Assembly: GCA_018136815.1 (NCBI GenBank)
Contig: CM030945.1
Span: forward strand, 1,804,091 to 1,868,090
From: Isochrysis galbana
Taxonomy: Eukaryota; Haptophyta; Isochrysidales; Isochrysidaceae
Direction: 5' to 3'
DNA: 64,000 nt
The position numbers and the translations under genes were made by a program. Shown one piece after another: positions 51,001 to 62,009 of the stretch; position 1 is the first letter of the stretch, and each line of letters starts with the position of its first letter. A model generated the notes under the pieces. It had not been told where the DNA came from. It did not search any database and saw nothing but the letters and a program-made list of their open reading frames with translations.

Positions 51001-53705
51001 GTGCTCTGCACGGTGCCACAATTGTCACGCACGACGAGGACTTAACCAACTTGAAGGGCCCGTCATCTGGCCACGACGCTCTAGCCTCTGCCGATGCCGA
51101 AGGACCATTCCATTCGCTGGATCAGGCCGTTAGGTCCAATCTATCCTCATCAAATATATCCCATGACCCACCCTCGACGTGGCCATTCAGCGTCCATCGC
51201 CACCCTATCCCGGTGTTGTTCATCACCGCTCTCGTGGCGTTATGTTCTTGCGCCTCGCTCCGCTACCTCCGGGCGGACACAATCGACTACCGCTGGGCGG
51301 CATTCCCCGACGGTACCAACATGCACCGTCTATCGGTCCCCTATCAGCGCTTGGTTACGACCGCTGGTGCACCGCCTGGCAGCTTGGGCTCCGCCGCTGA
51401 CTCGGCTCTTCTAAACCACCCCGTGTGGCCAGCTAAGGCGCCACTGCGCCTTGTGTGGGGGAGTCTAGGTGCGGGCACAGTCGCGGTAGGCGCCACGGCC
51501 GTCACAAGCGAGCGGCACGAAAGCGACCGCCCGCTGAGCGAGTATGATGCTGCATCGCTGCAGCTGGAGCTCGTGCATGTCTGTGAGGCGGGATCGACGT
51601 TGCCGGGCGTCACGAACAGTGCCTGTCTAGGAGGGCACTTTGCGCAGTTCCGCCGCGCCCTAAACCTCTCTTTCCCGGTGCCCAGCATGGAGGAGCTCTC
51701 TTCGGCCCTTTGCCAATTCGGCTCACTCACCTTCAGCCGCGAACGATGTTCCAATCTCTGCGCCCAGGATGACCGGCTCTGCACTGCCTTCCGCGAGACT
51801 GCCCCACGCTGGCACCCGTCAAGTGGTTGGCACGAATATCTTCGCTGGCGCCGCCATGGGACCGGGTTGACGTGCGGTGAGCTCGAGCTGATCATCGCCG
51901 AATTTGAATTGGGCGCACGAGCGCACGACGCCTCTGGAGCGTCGCTCCGACCGTACTACGACGCCTTCACCGCCATGCTGCGCTACGGCCCTGGCAACCC
52001 TTTCCGTCAGGCAGCGGTGGTGGTCCACGAGCAGCTGGCGCAGATGCGGATGGAGGAGACCATCTTCCTTAGTGCAGGCCTGTCGTCACTTGTCGCGTTC
52101 CTCGCCTCGTGCGGCGCTATTTACCTTGCGCTTCAGAACATTCTCATCGCGGCGCTTGTCGTGCTTCACGTTGCGCTCATATTGCTCGTCAGCCTGGGGG
52201 CGATGGCATGGATGGGCTGGGGGCTTGGCCCATCCGAGGCAATGATGTTTACCGTATCTACTGGCATGTCCATCGACTTCGTCCTGCACATCGCCATCGC
52301 CTACCAGCGCGCGCCGCTCTCTCTAGGGTCGTGCCGTCGGACCTCCATAGCTCTATCGGAGCTTGGGCGCTCCTTGGCGCAAGCTGCCCTGACCACCTGC
52401 ATCGCCGCCTCTTTCATGACGCACCTGCCCCACCGTCCTCTATCACGCTTCGGCTTGTACATCATTGTCAACCAGCTTACCGCCCTCGCTGTGGCCATGG
52501 GCCCTTTTGCCGCCACTCTCGCTTGGCTCGGCGACGGCAGTGGGCCTTGCTTGGCGCCGAGCAATCCAGCGTATCATCTTGCACGTCACGACGCTGCCAC
52601 CGGCCCGGAAGATGGAGCGCGCTTAAAGGACGGCCTTGAGCTCGCTTCAGGTGAAGGCGATGGAACCCTAATCCCTAAGCGCCGTCTATGCATGCAGGCG
52701 CTCGAGAGGTTTCCGGTGCACATGGCCTTCATACTAGATGGAAACGGCCGCTGGGCGAAGCAGCGCGGCTTGCCGCGCTCCGATGGGCACAAGGCGGGCT
52801 ACCGCGCAAGTCTAGATCTGATTGCGCACTGGTTTGAGTTTGCCGACGCGAGTGACGCCGTTCACCCGTCCATACCTCTCACCAATGAGTATCCTGCCGA
52901 ACGGACCCTTGCAGAAGGGGCAAACGCTCCGCCCTCGCGGTATCTCACACTGTACTGCTTTTCCACCGAGAACTGGGCGCGACCCAAAGATGAGGTCGAC
53001 GGGATCATCCATCTCATCGACAACCTCCGGGAGGATTGCGGCGACATCTTACGCGCTCGGCGTGTGCGCCTATGCATCTTGGGCAACCGCAGGGATGCTC
53101 TCTCTGAGGAGGTTTTGGCTTTTGTTGACGAGCTTGAGGCGGGTTCGAGCGGACAGTATACCTTCAACATATGCTTCAGCTACGGTGCACGCAATGAGAT
53201 CACGGCGGCGGTACGCTCCATCGCCCATGAGGTGAGCTACTGCACTTTCGCCCCGCTGAACCGCCTCCTCTTTCCAGTCGCTTCGCCCCGTCTTCCATGT
53301 GTTGACGCCCAGCAACACCTGCGCCCCACCGAACGGCGCCCTGCTCATACCCAATGCGCCGGCACCCCAACCATTGAATGTCAATCGCTCGATCAGCGGC
53401 AGACTGTCGCCGCTCATCTAGCCTACATGCGCTCGCAGGTGGAGCTCGGACGCACCTCCTCAAGCGACATCAGCGAGGACGTTGTAAACCGCCATCTGTG
53501 GACGGCCGGACAGCCAGACCCAGAGCTATTGATCCGAACAAGTGGTGAGCAGAGAATCTCCAACTTCCTACTCTACCAACTTGCGTACACCGAACTGATC
53601 TTTTGTCCCATCTTGTGGCCTGACTTTGGCCGCGAGGCGCTCCTCGATTGCCTTGAAGAATACGCCAAGCGTGATAGGCGGCTAGGCGGACTCTCCCGTC
53701 GTTGA
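48067..53705 (+). CDS. Fusion: PAP2 (dolichyl-PP phosphatase-like) / Dispatched-like RND permease / cis-prenyltransferase
   Basis: Exons 48067-49854, 50047-50121, 50264-50512, 50667-53231 and 53397-53705 join in phase 0 with GT-AG sites and give about 1661 aa. Residues about 1-140 are a membrane phosphatase domain: KELLRQPRP (KX6RP), GMPSTHA, and R-x5-H-x3-Q in LRVLGGHHSRAQ, the Q being typical of dolichyl-diphosphate phosphatases. Next comes an RND permease: one helix (about 190), a 400-residue Cys-bearing lumenal domain, a sterol-sensing-like bundle with GVEDALII, a second lumenal domain and a second bundle with GMSIDFVLHIAIAY. The C-terminal 330 residues are a cis-prenyltransferase: HMAFILDGNGRWAK, CFSTENWARP, LLIRTSGEQRISNF and LWPDF. 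The first and third activities belong to polyprenyl/dolichol metabolism at the ER; the permease might move the lipid. The 53232-53396 intron is itself in frame and could be retained. Acceptor choice at 50264 is less certain. Confidence 0.88.
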
Positions 53706-54174
53706 TCCTCGAGAATCGGTGCACGCTTCTAGGCGCACTTGGCATGGTGGTCCTACGTGGGTAATACGTATTCATGTATTCAAAAATGGGCCCGCCAGGG
53801 CCCTTGAATACCGTATTCAAGCAAGATGTCGCCGCCGGAGGCGGCGGGCGGGCGCCGCCGTAGGCCGTAGGGCGCATGGTGCGCCGGGCGGAACTCGGAC
53901 GTTGTATAATTATTAATTGAAGCATTATTTCCCGAGCATCTTAGCATCTTCAAGGTTTGATTAGGTTAGGTAACGGGTAACTCATCAGGTATGATTGATT
54001 CCAAACTCTCCCCCCGCCCCCCCTCCTTGCCCCTTGCCCCTACACACTGTCACTCATACCACTACACAAACACACATGACATCTCTCCGCTCTCCGATCA
54101 ATTACGAACAAGAGCTAGCAGCGGCCGTCCGTGTAATTATAGTCAGCTGCGCTCTGAGACCGCCAGCCGAGCGC
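53706..54174. other. 3' flank of the fusion gene; small inverted repeats
   Basis: 53770-53825 contains a hairpin (GTATTCA...GGGCCC...TGAATAC) and 53826-53870 a GCCGCCGGAGGCGGC palindrome. No gene seen. Confidence 0.4.
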
Positions 54175-54828
54175 TCAAACCATGAGATCATTGAGCTCCT
54201 CCTCACCACCCGAGCAGTTCGAGTCTGAATCAGACTCCCACTTCAGAGTCTGCCTCTTGTAGCCTCCGTGCTCCCGCTCCAACTTGGTACGTAAAGACAA
54301 CGCCTCGTGGCAGTACACCAAGCGGTCGGCGTTGTCGTGGCTCAAGCGGCTGCGCTTGTCAGACTTGATGGCGCCGTAGACCGACCAGTTTCTTTCGGCC
54401 GCTGATGCGCTCACGGGTTGGGCGAGAACGGAACATGCCACACGCGACAGCAGCGGCACACCTTTGCCCCATTGAGACCACCAAACATTCGGGGGTAGCG
54501 CCTTAGCCTGCATCTGGACGATCGGCTTGTTGAACACACCGTTCATCTGCTGATACTCAGCCAGCTCCAACGACGTCGCGTGCGCGAGTGCTTGCACGGA
54601 GGGGCTCTCAATCGACAGCGCGTTGGCTTCTGCCAAATTGCCTTCAGAAGTCAGCCTCCTCATCTCGTCACGAAGCGACATGCGCTCGATCACCGAAATG
54701 AGCGCCATCTGCTCTGTGGAGTCGGTGGCGACATTGATGTTTTCTGGGTCAAGAGCATGGCCTGCAAGGTGCATGTCGGACTTCAAGTAAGAATCGCACG
54801 TCTTCTGAGCTGAGCATCGACGGTCCAT
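54175..54828 (-). pseudogene. hAT-family transposase, C-terminal half
   Basis: A 217-codon frame that ends in the hAT dimerisation domain: HLAGHALDPEN near the start, PPNVWWSQWG, then SASAAERNWSVYGAIKSDKR and LSHDNADRLVYCHEAL, with an acidic tail. The catalytic core upstream is missing; the next frame to the right shows no hAT motifs. It is a truncated relic, but it could indicate a family able to mobilise the hAT-like MITEs seen at 14.8 and 15.3 kb. Confidence 0.8.
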
Positions 54829-54934
54829 TGATGGTTGTGTGTTCGCCCTTGAAGCCGGCCTCGGAGAAGATGGTCATTTTGCATCCCGCGATAACCTGTG
54901 CATTCTTGGGCCCCTTCCATACTAACTTTACACT

Positions 54935-56345
54935 TACATGGGTAAGAGGGGGTGCGGGGCGCCTGTCAGTTTCGGGCGGTGTCCTCCGCGTCCCCTCGCA
55001 CGCGTGCACCTTCGATCGGCCTCTGAAAAACTTTTGGCCCTCTCTCCATCGCAAACACCCACTGGGTGGGCCTGCACAACAAACCTCAGCCCCTGCCTGC
55101 TGGCGGGGGTTGAGCTGACATCACATTGTTCCAGACCCTCGCCGAGGGCGCGCCGCGCGCCACACGCACTCGCCTGCACTAGCCCTCGCTCGTACTGACC
55201 CCCCCCACCACCACTGAGCCACAGACCACCAGAGCCGCCAGGAGGGCACCCAAGGCCAGCGAGGCGAGCGAGGGAGAGGCAAGAGAGGCCAAGGGCACTG
55301 CTCTAGCCTCCACTGCCCCCTGAGCTGCCCCAGCTGGCCCTTTGGGGGGGCCCGAGGGCCCCCCCCAGAAGGGGGCCATGGCGCGTGCAGGCATCACGGC
55401 ATCACGCATCACACGCCCGCAGGAGAACGAACAGACCGACGGAAAATGAACGACAAAATAAACGACACGATCTCTGGTCTCTGGCCCGCGAATAGGTAAG
55501 ATCACCGCCAAAAGGCCTGAATACAACATACCCCGGATACCGAAAACAAAGGAATGATGGATGGGGGGAAGTAAGTAAAATAATTGCTGATGTTATAGCC
55601 TAGCCAACCCCACAGCTAATTGGACACAACTTTTCCGTCCCGGAATCCCGCCATGCCTGACGAGCCAGGTGTCCGACCGAGTGCTACCGGGGGGAGGGGG
55701 CCTATGACCGGCCCAAATATCCGGAGATATCCAAATGGGCTAAAAGTGCACCCAAATATCCAAAAGCTTATCTATAGCTATAGATAATTGTAATTGTGCC
55801 TGGGCCTATCGACCTGTAAACATATCGTAAACAGGCGTGGGTATTAATTACCTTTTCTCGGGTTTTTTGTCGTTCTTTTCTCATCGTTCTCGTCGTTCTC
55901 TTCGTTCTCTTACGGGTGTGCGATGCCTGCGCGCGCCATGGCCCTCCTCTGAGGGGACCCTCGGGTCCCCCCAGAGGGCCAGCCGGGCGAGCTCAGGGGG
56001 CAGTGGAGGCTGGGGCTGAGCCCCTGGCCTGCCCTGCCTCCTGCCTCTCCCTCGCTGGCCTCGCTGGCCGTGGGTGCCCTCCTGCCCTCCTGGCAGCTCT
56101 GGTGGTCTGTGGCTCAATGGATAAGGGGGGGGGTCAGTACGATGAGGAACCAGTGCAGTCGAATGCGTGCGCGCGTGCGGCGTGCGGCGCGCGGCGCGCG
56201 CTTGGTGAGAGTCTGGACAGGAGTGATATCAGCTCAGCCCCAGCCCCTGCTAGCAGGCAGGGGCTGAGGATGAGTGTGCAGGCCCACCCGGGGGGTGTCA
56301 GCGATCTGCGATGGAGGAAGAGGGGAACGAGGCCCTCATGACCCA
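54935..56345. repeat. Two inverted family-D copies around a family-B unit
   Basis: 54935-55545 (minus) and 55795-56345 (plus) are copies of the same LTR-like sequence facing outward from a roughly 250-bp centre: the GCGCGCGGCGC block, CAGCCCCTGCCAGCAGG, CTCGCTGGC, GCCATGGCCC, TTTTGTCGTTC. The centre holds a family-B unit (55588-55697, minus). The arrangement is an interrupted palindrome of about 1.4 kb. Confidence 0.65.
55588..55697 (-). repeat. Family-B repeat, copy 4
   Basis: Inverted relative to copies 1-3: TAGCCAACCCCACAGCTAAT, TTGGACACAACTTTTCCGTC and CGCCATGCCTGACGAGCC, ending in GTGCTACCGGGGGG. Confidence 0.65.
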
Positions 56346-56371
56346 TGACCCTATCAGTTTTATTGATAGTT

Positions 56372-56692
56372 GTCCGCTCACCGAAAAATAGGTAAGTCCC
56401 GCGCCTGGTTACATGATAAGTCGGGACCGATGCCGCCGCCAGCCCGGTAGACGTAGGAGTAGGAGGAAAGGGGGAACGGATCACGGATCACCGGGGGGGG
56501 GGGGGGGGGGGCACCGGCCACCGGAACATATCTAAGCCCTTTACCCCTATCCCTATCCCCCTCGTCTTCCCTAGGGAGTCGCCTGATGGCGGAGGGGAAG
56601 GGCCGGGGGAGTGGGGGTGTAGAACGCTTGCGTGAAAGTAGTGGGTCGTGGGTCCAGAGCCGCGTGTGCGGTAGGAATATTATAAAAAATTG
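56372..56692 (+). repeat. Family-C retroposon, 3' half
   Basis: Carries CTCACCGAAAAATAGGTAAG, GCCGCCGCCAGCCCGGTAG, a long G run, CATATCTAAGCCCTTTACCC and the GTGCGGTAGGAATATTATA end. The 5' region is missing and no target duplication was found. Confidence 0.65.
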
Positions 56693-56858
56693 TGAGCGTG
56701 GCCCAGGCTGGACTCGAACACAGCTCACGCGAAACGACCTAAAAATAACTTATTATGTGACTAGAGTACTAGAGTAAAGAGAGGATAGGTCTGGCGTCTT
56801 CTCCTCGGGCCCTCGCGCGCCACCGCTGTTGCCCTCGCTCTCTCCTCTCCTCAGAGCA

Positions 56859-59759
56859 ATGTCGGGCTGGGAAGATCTCTTCAAGGACTACGACGAGGTG
56901 CTGGATGAGTCGACCGGCCAGACGATTCTGGTGCGCGTCCAGCCAGCCGCCTCACGCCCTACCGCCCACTGTGCCCAGCCGAGCGTGCACCGTGCCTCGG
57001 ATGCAGGTGGAGAAGGGAGCTAAGAAGTATAAGCTCGACGAGCAGGGCAACATTATCAACCCGGACTTCGCGGACGTGGCCCCGGCACCTGCCGCACCCG
57101 CGCCCAGCCCCTTCGCCGCAGCATTTGGAGGGGTTGGCGCGAGCAGCGGAGGCAGCGGGTTCACCTTTGGAGCCGGCGCAGCTGCACCAGCTGGTGGAGG
57201 CTTCACGTTTGGCTCAGGCCCTGGCGCCGCTCCTGCACCTGCGGGCGGCGGCTTCGTATTCGGCGGCAAGCCAACCGCCTCAAATGGCGCGAGCGTGTTC
57301 GGTGGGGGCAGTGGGGGCAGTGGCTTCATCTTTGGGAGCCCTGGCCCTGCGCCAGCCCCTGCGGTGACCGATGGGGCAAGCAAGCGACCCGCGGGCGCAT
57401 CGACAGCGCCCAAGGCGAAGCGAGGGCGCACCAATGCGCTGCGGCTGACGGGAAGTGAAACCGGCTGCGTGCTTATCGTGGGCAACGGTGACTGTGGACA
57501 GCTAGGTTTGGGAAGTGGAGACGATGACGTGCGCGACTCTTTGAAGCCAATCAGAATGAGTGCACTTGATGCAATGAGAATCTGCCAGGTGTGGGAGCCT
57601 TTGGAAGGGCTTTTCGCGCTGCCTGTGCGCCAGGGTGGGTTGTTACAGGGTGCATATTTTGGACTCAGAGCTTTCCATGCTCAGTTCACGAAAGCGTGCT
57701 GCTCGTGCAAAAGGCAATATGGGAACGTTAGGGTGGAGTGGGGGGAACTTGAGCTGCGGCCAAGTTTGCGCCATGACTGTGGTCTTGGTGCTGACCGCAG
57801 CTTTTCCTGCCCCGAGCCTGTATCGCGCGGCCTGGTCATTCTCATGTGGTTGATTTCCGCAGGTAGCTTGTGGTGGGTTGCACACGGTGGCTCTCAGTAT
57901 CGACGGCAAGCTATGGTCTTGGGGCTGCAACGATGACGAGGTCCTTGGGAGAGATGGGGACGAGGATCTCCCCCAACAGGTGCGCAATCGAAAGCCGCCT
58001 CATGCTCGTCTCTTCACTCGGTGCCAGCTTCACCTTTCATTGTGCTCTACGCCTCTCAAACCTGTCCGTCGCAGATTTGCGGTGCTCTGGCCTCAGCTCC
58101 GGTGAAGATGATCTCCGCGGGTGACAATCACACAGCAGCTCTTACTCGTGATGGCCGCCTTTTCACCTGGGGCACCTACAAGGACTCCAATGGTTACATT
58201 GGCTATATGCCAGGGGTAGACAAGGCCAAAGAGCCACAACAAGTGCTCGCGGGAGTCCCGGTAGGACACGTCGCCGCCGGCCCAAGCGCAAGGTGCGGAG
58301 ACCTGACGCCATTTGCTCATGATGCTCACGTTGCTCATCTCCTACATAGGTGAAGTACATCGCCTCGGGCTCTGACCACACCATCGCCGTGTCATCCGAC
58401 GGATATTCCGTCTATGGCTGGGGCAGTGGCGAGAAGGGTCAAACGCTGCGTGATGAGGAGTGGCCCTCTGACAAGGAGGGCAAGCGCAGCAAAACAGTTC
58501 CTGCTGAACCTCTTACTCTCCGACTCCCGGCACCATCGGGTATGGCGATGAAGGAGCGCCACGCGCGTGTTCTGAACGACAACTTTGTGCGTTGGGTCCA
58601 GGTGCAATTCTTGCCCCATTCGTCCTAGCGCCTAGTTGGTCAGCGAAGTGGCGCACTGGCGCAGGCCGGGCATCTGGCGTGTCTTTTTTGCCCAGTTAAT
58701 GTCTGCACCAACTCGCCACCCATCGCGCCTCTCAGGAGCACATCGCTGGGGCCGCCGATTTTGATGCGACCGAAGCCGCCGAGCTATACATTGAGCACCG
58801 CGAGCGGCTTTCACGAAAGCAGGAGGCAGAGCTTGATGATCGGCTGCAGGTAGAACACTGGTAGATAGCGGCTAATGCCCCATGGATGAGTTGAACCTGT
58901 GGGTCGCTTGTCGTTCCATCGCTTCCGCCCCCGCCCCTCCCCACCCACGCCCAGGTGCGTGCCGCCTTTTGTGGCGCCTACCATACCTTTCTACTCACCG
59001 AGAGCGGAAATGTTTATGCATGCGGTCTCAACAATATGGGGCAGCTCGGGCTTGGCTCTCTCGACACGCCGTACACGGGCGTACCGCTACTTATCCCCAC
59101 GCTCGAGGGCCGTGGAGTAGTGAGCCTCTCGGGCGGAGAGCATCACTCGCTTGCCCTGACGGAGGACGGTGATGTTTATGCCTTTGGACGCGGGGACAAC
59201 AACCAGCTTGGGTTGGGCGTCGACATCGAGCCAACTCCTACCAAGGTGAGCACGGTCCGCGGGTTTGGCGCATCGCGTCCTGAGGGTGCCCCATTTGCCC
59301 GGAGAGACACTTCTCAATTGGGTGACCTGAATGCGCACTCCTCCCCCACAAACAGATTCCATCTTTGACCGGGATTCCGATACGGAAGATCGCCTCCGGT
59401 CACTCGCAAAATGTTGCAGTCTCTCGAGCCGGGGAGATGTTCGCATGGGGCTTTGGAGATTCTGGGCAGTTGTGCACCGGTATGATGCGTCCACGCTACT
59501 CAAAGAAAACATGTTGCCCTGCCATGCGCAGCCGGTCGGCGTCTAACACTCGCACCTTGAATGGTCCGATGAATTCTCATCCTTCCATGAACCCACCCGC
59601 CTCACCTCGCCCCCGCTTCAATTGATGCTCCTTTTAGGAAAAGCCAAAGACGAGCCATACCCGGCGCTCGTCGAGGTATCCGAGGTTGCTTCGCGCGCCG
59701 TCCTTGATGTCGCGACTGGAGGGCAGCATACGTGTGTCATTGCGATGGACCAGCCGTGA
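56859..59759 (+). CDS. RCC1: RCC1 (Ran guanine-nucleotide exchange factor) with FG-repeat N-terminus, nine exons
   Basis: Exons 56859-56930, 57007-57588, 57863-57979, 58075-58260, 58350-58601, 58736-58849, 58955-59245, 59356-59479 and 59638-59759 join in frame (619 aa). RCC1 charges Ran with GTP on chromatin, setting the nuclear Ran gradient. The seven-bladed propeller is evident from repeated G-x-x-H-T/S blades: CGGLHTVALSIDGKLWSWG, AGDNHTAALTRDGRLFTWG, SGSDHTIAVSSDG, FCGAYHTFLLTESGNVYACG, GGEHHSLALTEDGDVYAFG, SGHSQNVAVSRAGEMFAWG and TGGQHTCVI. The blade order and the KDSNGYIG segment match true RCC1. Unusually, residues about 45-170 are a Gly/Ala/Pro-rich stretch with FG dipeptides (GFTFG twice, GFVFG, GFIFG, SVFGGG) as in nucleoporins, followed by a KR-rich signal (APKAKRGRTN). 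Exon 8 to 9 is set by the GTATGA donor, giving GQLCTGKAKDEPY. Confidence 0.92.
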
Positions 59760-60260
59760 CATGTCCACGCATTGACGCGCGCTCAATCAGGTGTTTGAAA
59801 CGAGGGAGAGGATGCCAACCAGGCAGATTTGCTAGGCAGCGTGCAGCACGGCGTGTCCATAAGCAACCCCAAGGACGAACGAATAAGAGCAAGAGCAGTC
59901 CAGATAATTGGAGGCGTGGGTTGAGTTGATATGGTAGTATTCAGGTATGAGTTTTCTGGTTCTATAGTGCAAGGCGACATTGCTCATGGCATTGATATTG
60001 CACACAAAAAAAAATCTGAAGATTCAGGGCTACACACCTATTGCTAGACAGTATCTTCTACTACACGCCTGCCATCGCCCTTCTCTCCCGTCTCTCCGCA
60101 TCCTTGCCTTCCCCTGACGGATCGAGCATGACCACTGGCTCGATATGCGACGATACGGAAGGGAAACAATCGTCGAGTGCATGGGCCAGCGAGTCGGGCA
60201 CTGGTACCCAGGAGAATGAGAGGGGTCCGTCGGAGGCGGAGGTAGTGGTCCACATCGAAC
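59760..60260. other. Intergenic with an inverted GAATCTTCA motif
   Basis: The motif (AAAAATCTGAAGATTCAGGG, then CTACAC) is at 60006-60033 on the minus sense, preceded by an A run. It may be the start of an LTR-type remnant. 60034-60260 may belong to the same insert as the ORF at 60261. Confidence 0.45.
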
Positions 60261-60480
60261 ATGGATACGCTCCACGCGCTCGGCTCAAAGCTCAACAACT
60301 TCACCACCGTCCAAACCACTCTGGAGCCTCTAGCAGGTCGCGGAGATGTGAGGCCCGGCGGCTTCATCGAGTTCGAGCTACCTTCAGAATCGCTAGTCAA
60401 TCTCCCGAGTTTCGCTCTCCATATGGATGTCGATCTCGAGGGAACGCTCACCGATGGTACAGTCGTGCAGCGTGCGTATT
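60261..60480 (+). pseudogene. Possible N-terminal fragment of a double-jelly-roll major capsid protein (polinton-like virus type)
   Basis: The first 70 or so codons of this frame read like a folded beta protein: MDTLHALGSKLNNF, then LEPLAGRGDVRPGG, then FIEFELPSESLVNL and SFALHMDVDLEG. The pattern of P-G, an F-x-LP, then L-x-S-F/L before an amphipathic strand resembles the N-terminus of polinton-like-virus capsid proteins of algae. After about residue 75 the frame becomes Arg-rich and loses that character, so the gene is broken or truncated. The assignment rests on pattern memory only; a chance similarity is possible. Confidence 0.3.
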
Positions 60481-61397
60481 TTGCGGAGCATGCGAGCAGG
60501 ACGGACGGGGAGAGTGCGCTCCCTCGGCTTCTCGAGCCACGGCATCCAAGCCGTATCTATCGCGGCGATCGCCGTAGGAGAGGCGGCGCTGCTCTGGTGC
60601 TGCTCTGGTATCGCACGAGAGCGAACAGGTTGCGATTGCGAGGCCTGCGCCTCGCGAGCTCGCGCTAGAAGGACGGAGGCAGAGTCGTGGTGCCGGTGAG
60701 ATGCCGAACGGCAGTGGTCCAGGACCACCGGCATCCGGCATCCACTGAGATGCCATCGCCCCCGCAATGCCTACGTAGGTGCGGCTCCGAAGAGCGCCGA
60801 GATGAGCCCGTGGGGGAAGCCCTCCGCTGGACGCTTGCGGCGACGGACGAACTGAGGGTAAGAGAAGAGGGCCGGAGGCGACGGACGGCACGCCGAGGGA
60901 AAGAACCTGCCGCGGGGGGGGCGAGGGACCGAGGGCACGGCGGGGCAGCGTGGGAGGGCGCGAGGCCAATCTCGGAGCGAGATCGCGTCCTTTCCCTCGC
61001 GGAGCGCGGAGAGACCCCCCACGAGATATCTTGGGACCGGAGAATGTTTTGGACGAATCTTCCTGCCGTCGGCCGAGGAGAGGCGGACGGAGAGAGAGAG
61101 AGAGAGAGTCTCGCAGAGCGACTGCAGAACGAGAAGTCGAAGTCATGCCGTTTTTATTACCTTAAACGAGCCAACAATTATAGTAACAGCAAAAACAAAA
61201 TTCGAATCGCAAATTTCGAGACCAAAATCTGCAAACCTGGACTTGAGACCATGGGGAATCCGAATCTGTGTGTCTTGTGCGTCAGTGGCAACACGGGGAA
61301 CTGTTCAATTGTAATTATGAGCGCGTACCTTACACGAATATTCATGCCTACAGCCTTCACCTTCAGATGGGCAGGAATACAACACAAGCTACTTTAG
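60481..61397. other. Unassigned region
   Basis: 60660-61110 has overlapping low-complexity frames on both strands and a (GA)n stretch at 61090-61110. 61140-61390 is AT-richer. No gene recognised. Confidence 0.35.
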
Positions 61398-61769
61398 TGC
61401 CTATCTACATGTGAGCATGGAGCGCTTCAACTGAAAGCGATCAATGAGCTCCAAGGCACTCCCGGTACTTGGCGCTTCAAGAAAATCCTCCCTACGCCAT
61501 CCCCTATTCCTACTCCGGATGGGACCGCGCTCCGCGCTCCGCCGCCTCCAGCCTACGCGCGAGATTTTCATGCGCTCCAAGAATGGGTGGACAAAGTATG
61601 GCGATCTTTGGTGAGGGATGGAGCTATTCGGCGTCGAGCCGCTCGTCACCGCGGTGCTGCCGCCGGCCGGCCAGATGCGATGATGATCGAAGAGCGGGAT
61701 AATGATGAAGACCACGAAGCTCTAGCCACCGCTTCCGCTTCACCGCTTCAGATTGTTGTGTTAGTATAA
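61398..61769 (+). pseudogene. Unrecognised coding-like fragment
   Basis: An open frame of about 123 codons without a clear start. It has a plausible protein texture: LKAINELQGTPGTWRFKK, a Pro-rich linker, DFHALQEWVDKVWRSLVRDG, then an acidic stretch (MMIEERDNDEDHEAL) before the stop. I do not recognise it. It may be a terminal exon or a remnant of the same insert as 60261. Confidence 0.25.
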
Positions 61770-62009
61770 CCTTAGTGCTGCGGGACCGAAGCCCTTCGAC
61801 GGCAACGGAGCCCCAACCCCGCGATGGGGGTGTGCGCGGTTGGCGCATGGCTCCTCCGGTGTATGTGGCTAGGAATGCTAGCTAACAAGATGTCATATGA
61901 CGCTATAAAGTCTAACGAAACTCGATGAGCAGCCACTTAGTGTGAATGTGAATGAAGGCGGTGGGGAGCCCTCCTCGAATCGGCGAGTTGGGCGGGCGGC
62001 GGGCGGGCA

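Noticed and set aside
56693-56780. tRNA-like GTTCGAGTCC on the minus strand near 56715
   Set aside because: The T-arm does not pair and no D-arm, anticodon arm or acceptor stem can be built upstream.
60041-60577. 178-codon plus-strand ORF overlapping the capsid-like fragment
   Set aside because: Composition changes abruptly and the neighbouring frame from 60261 has the protein-like pattern.
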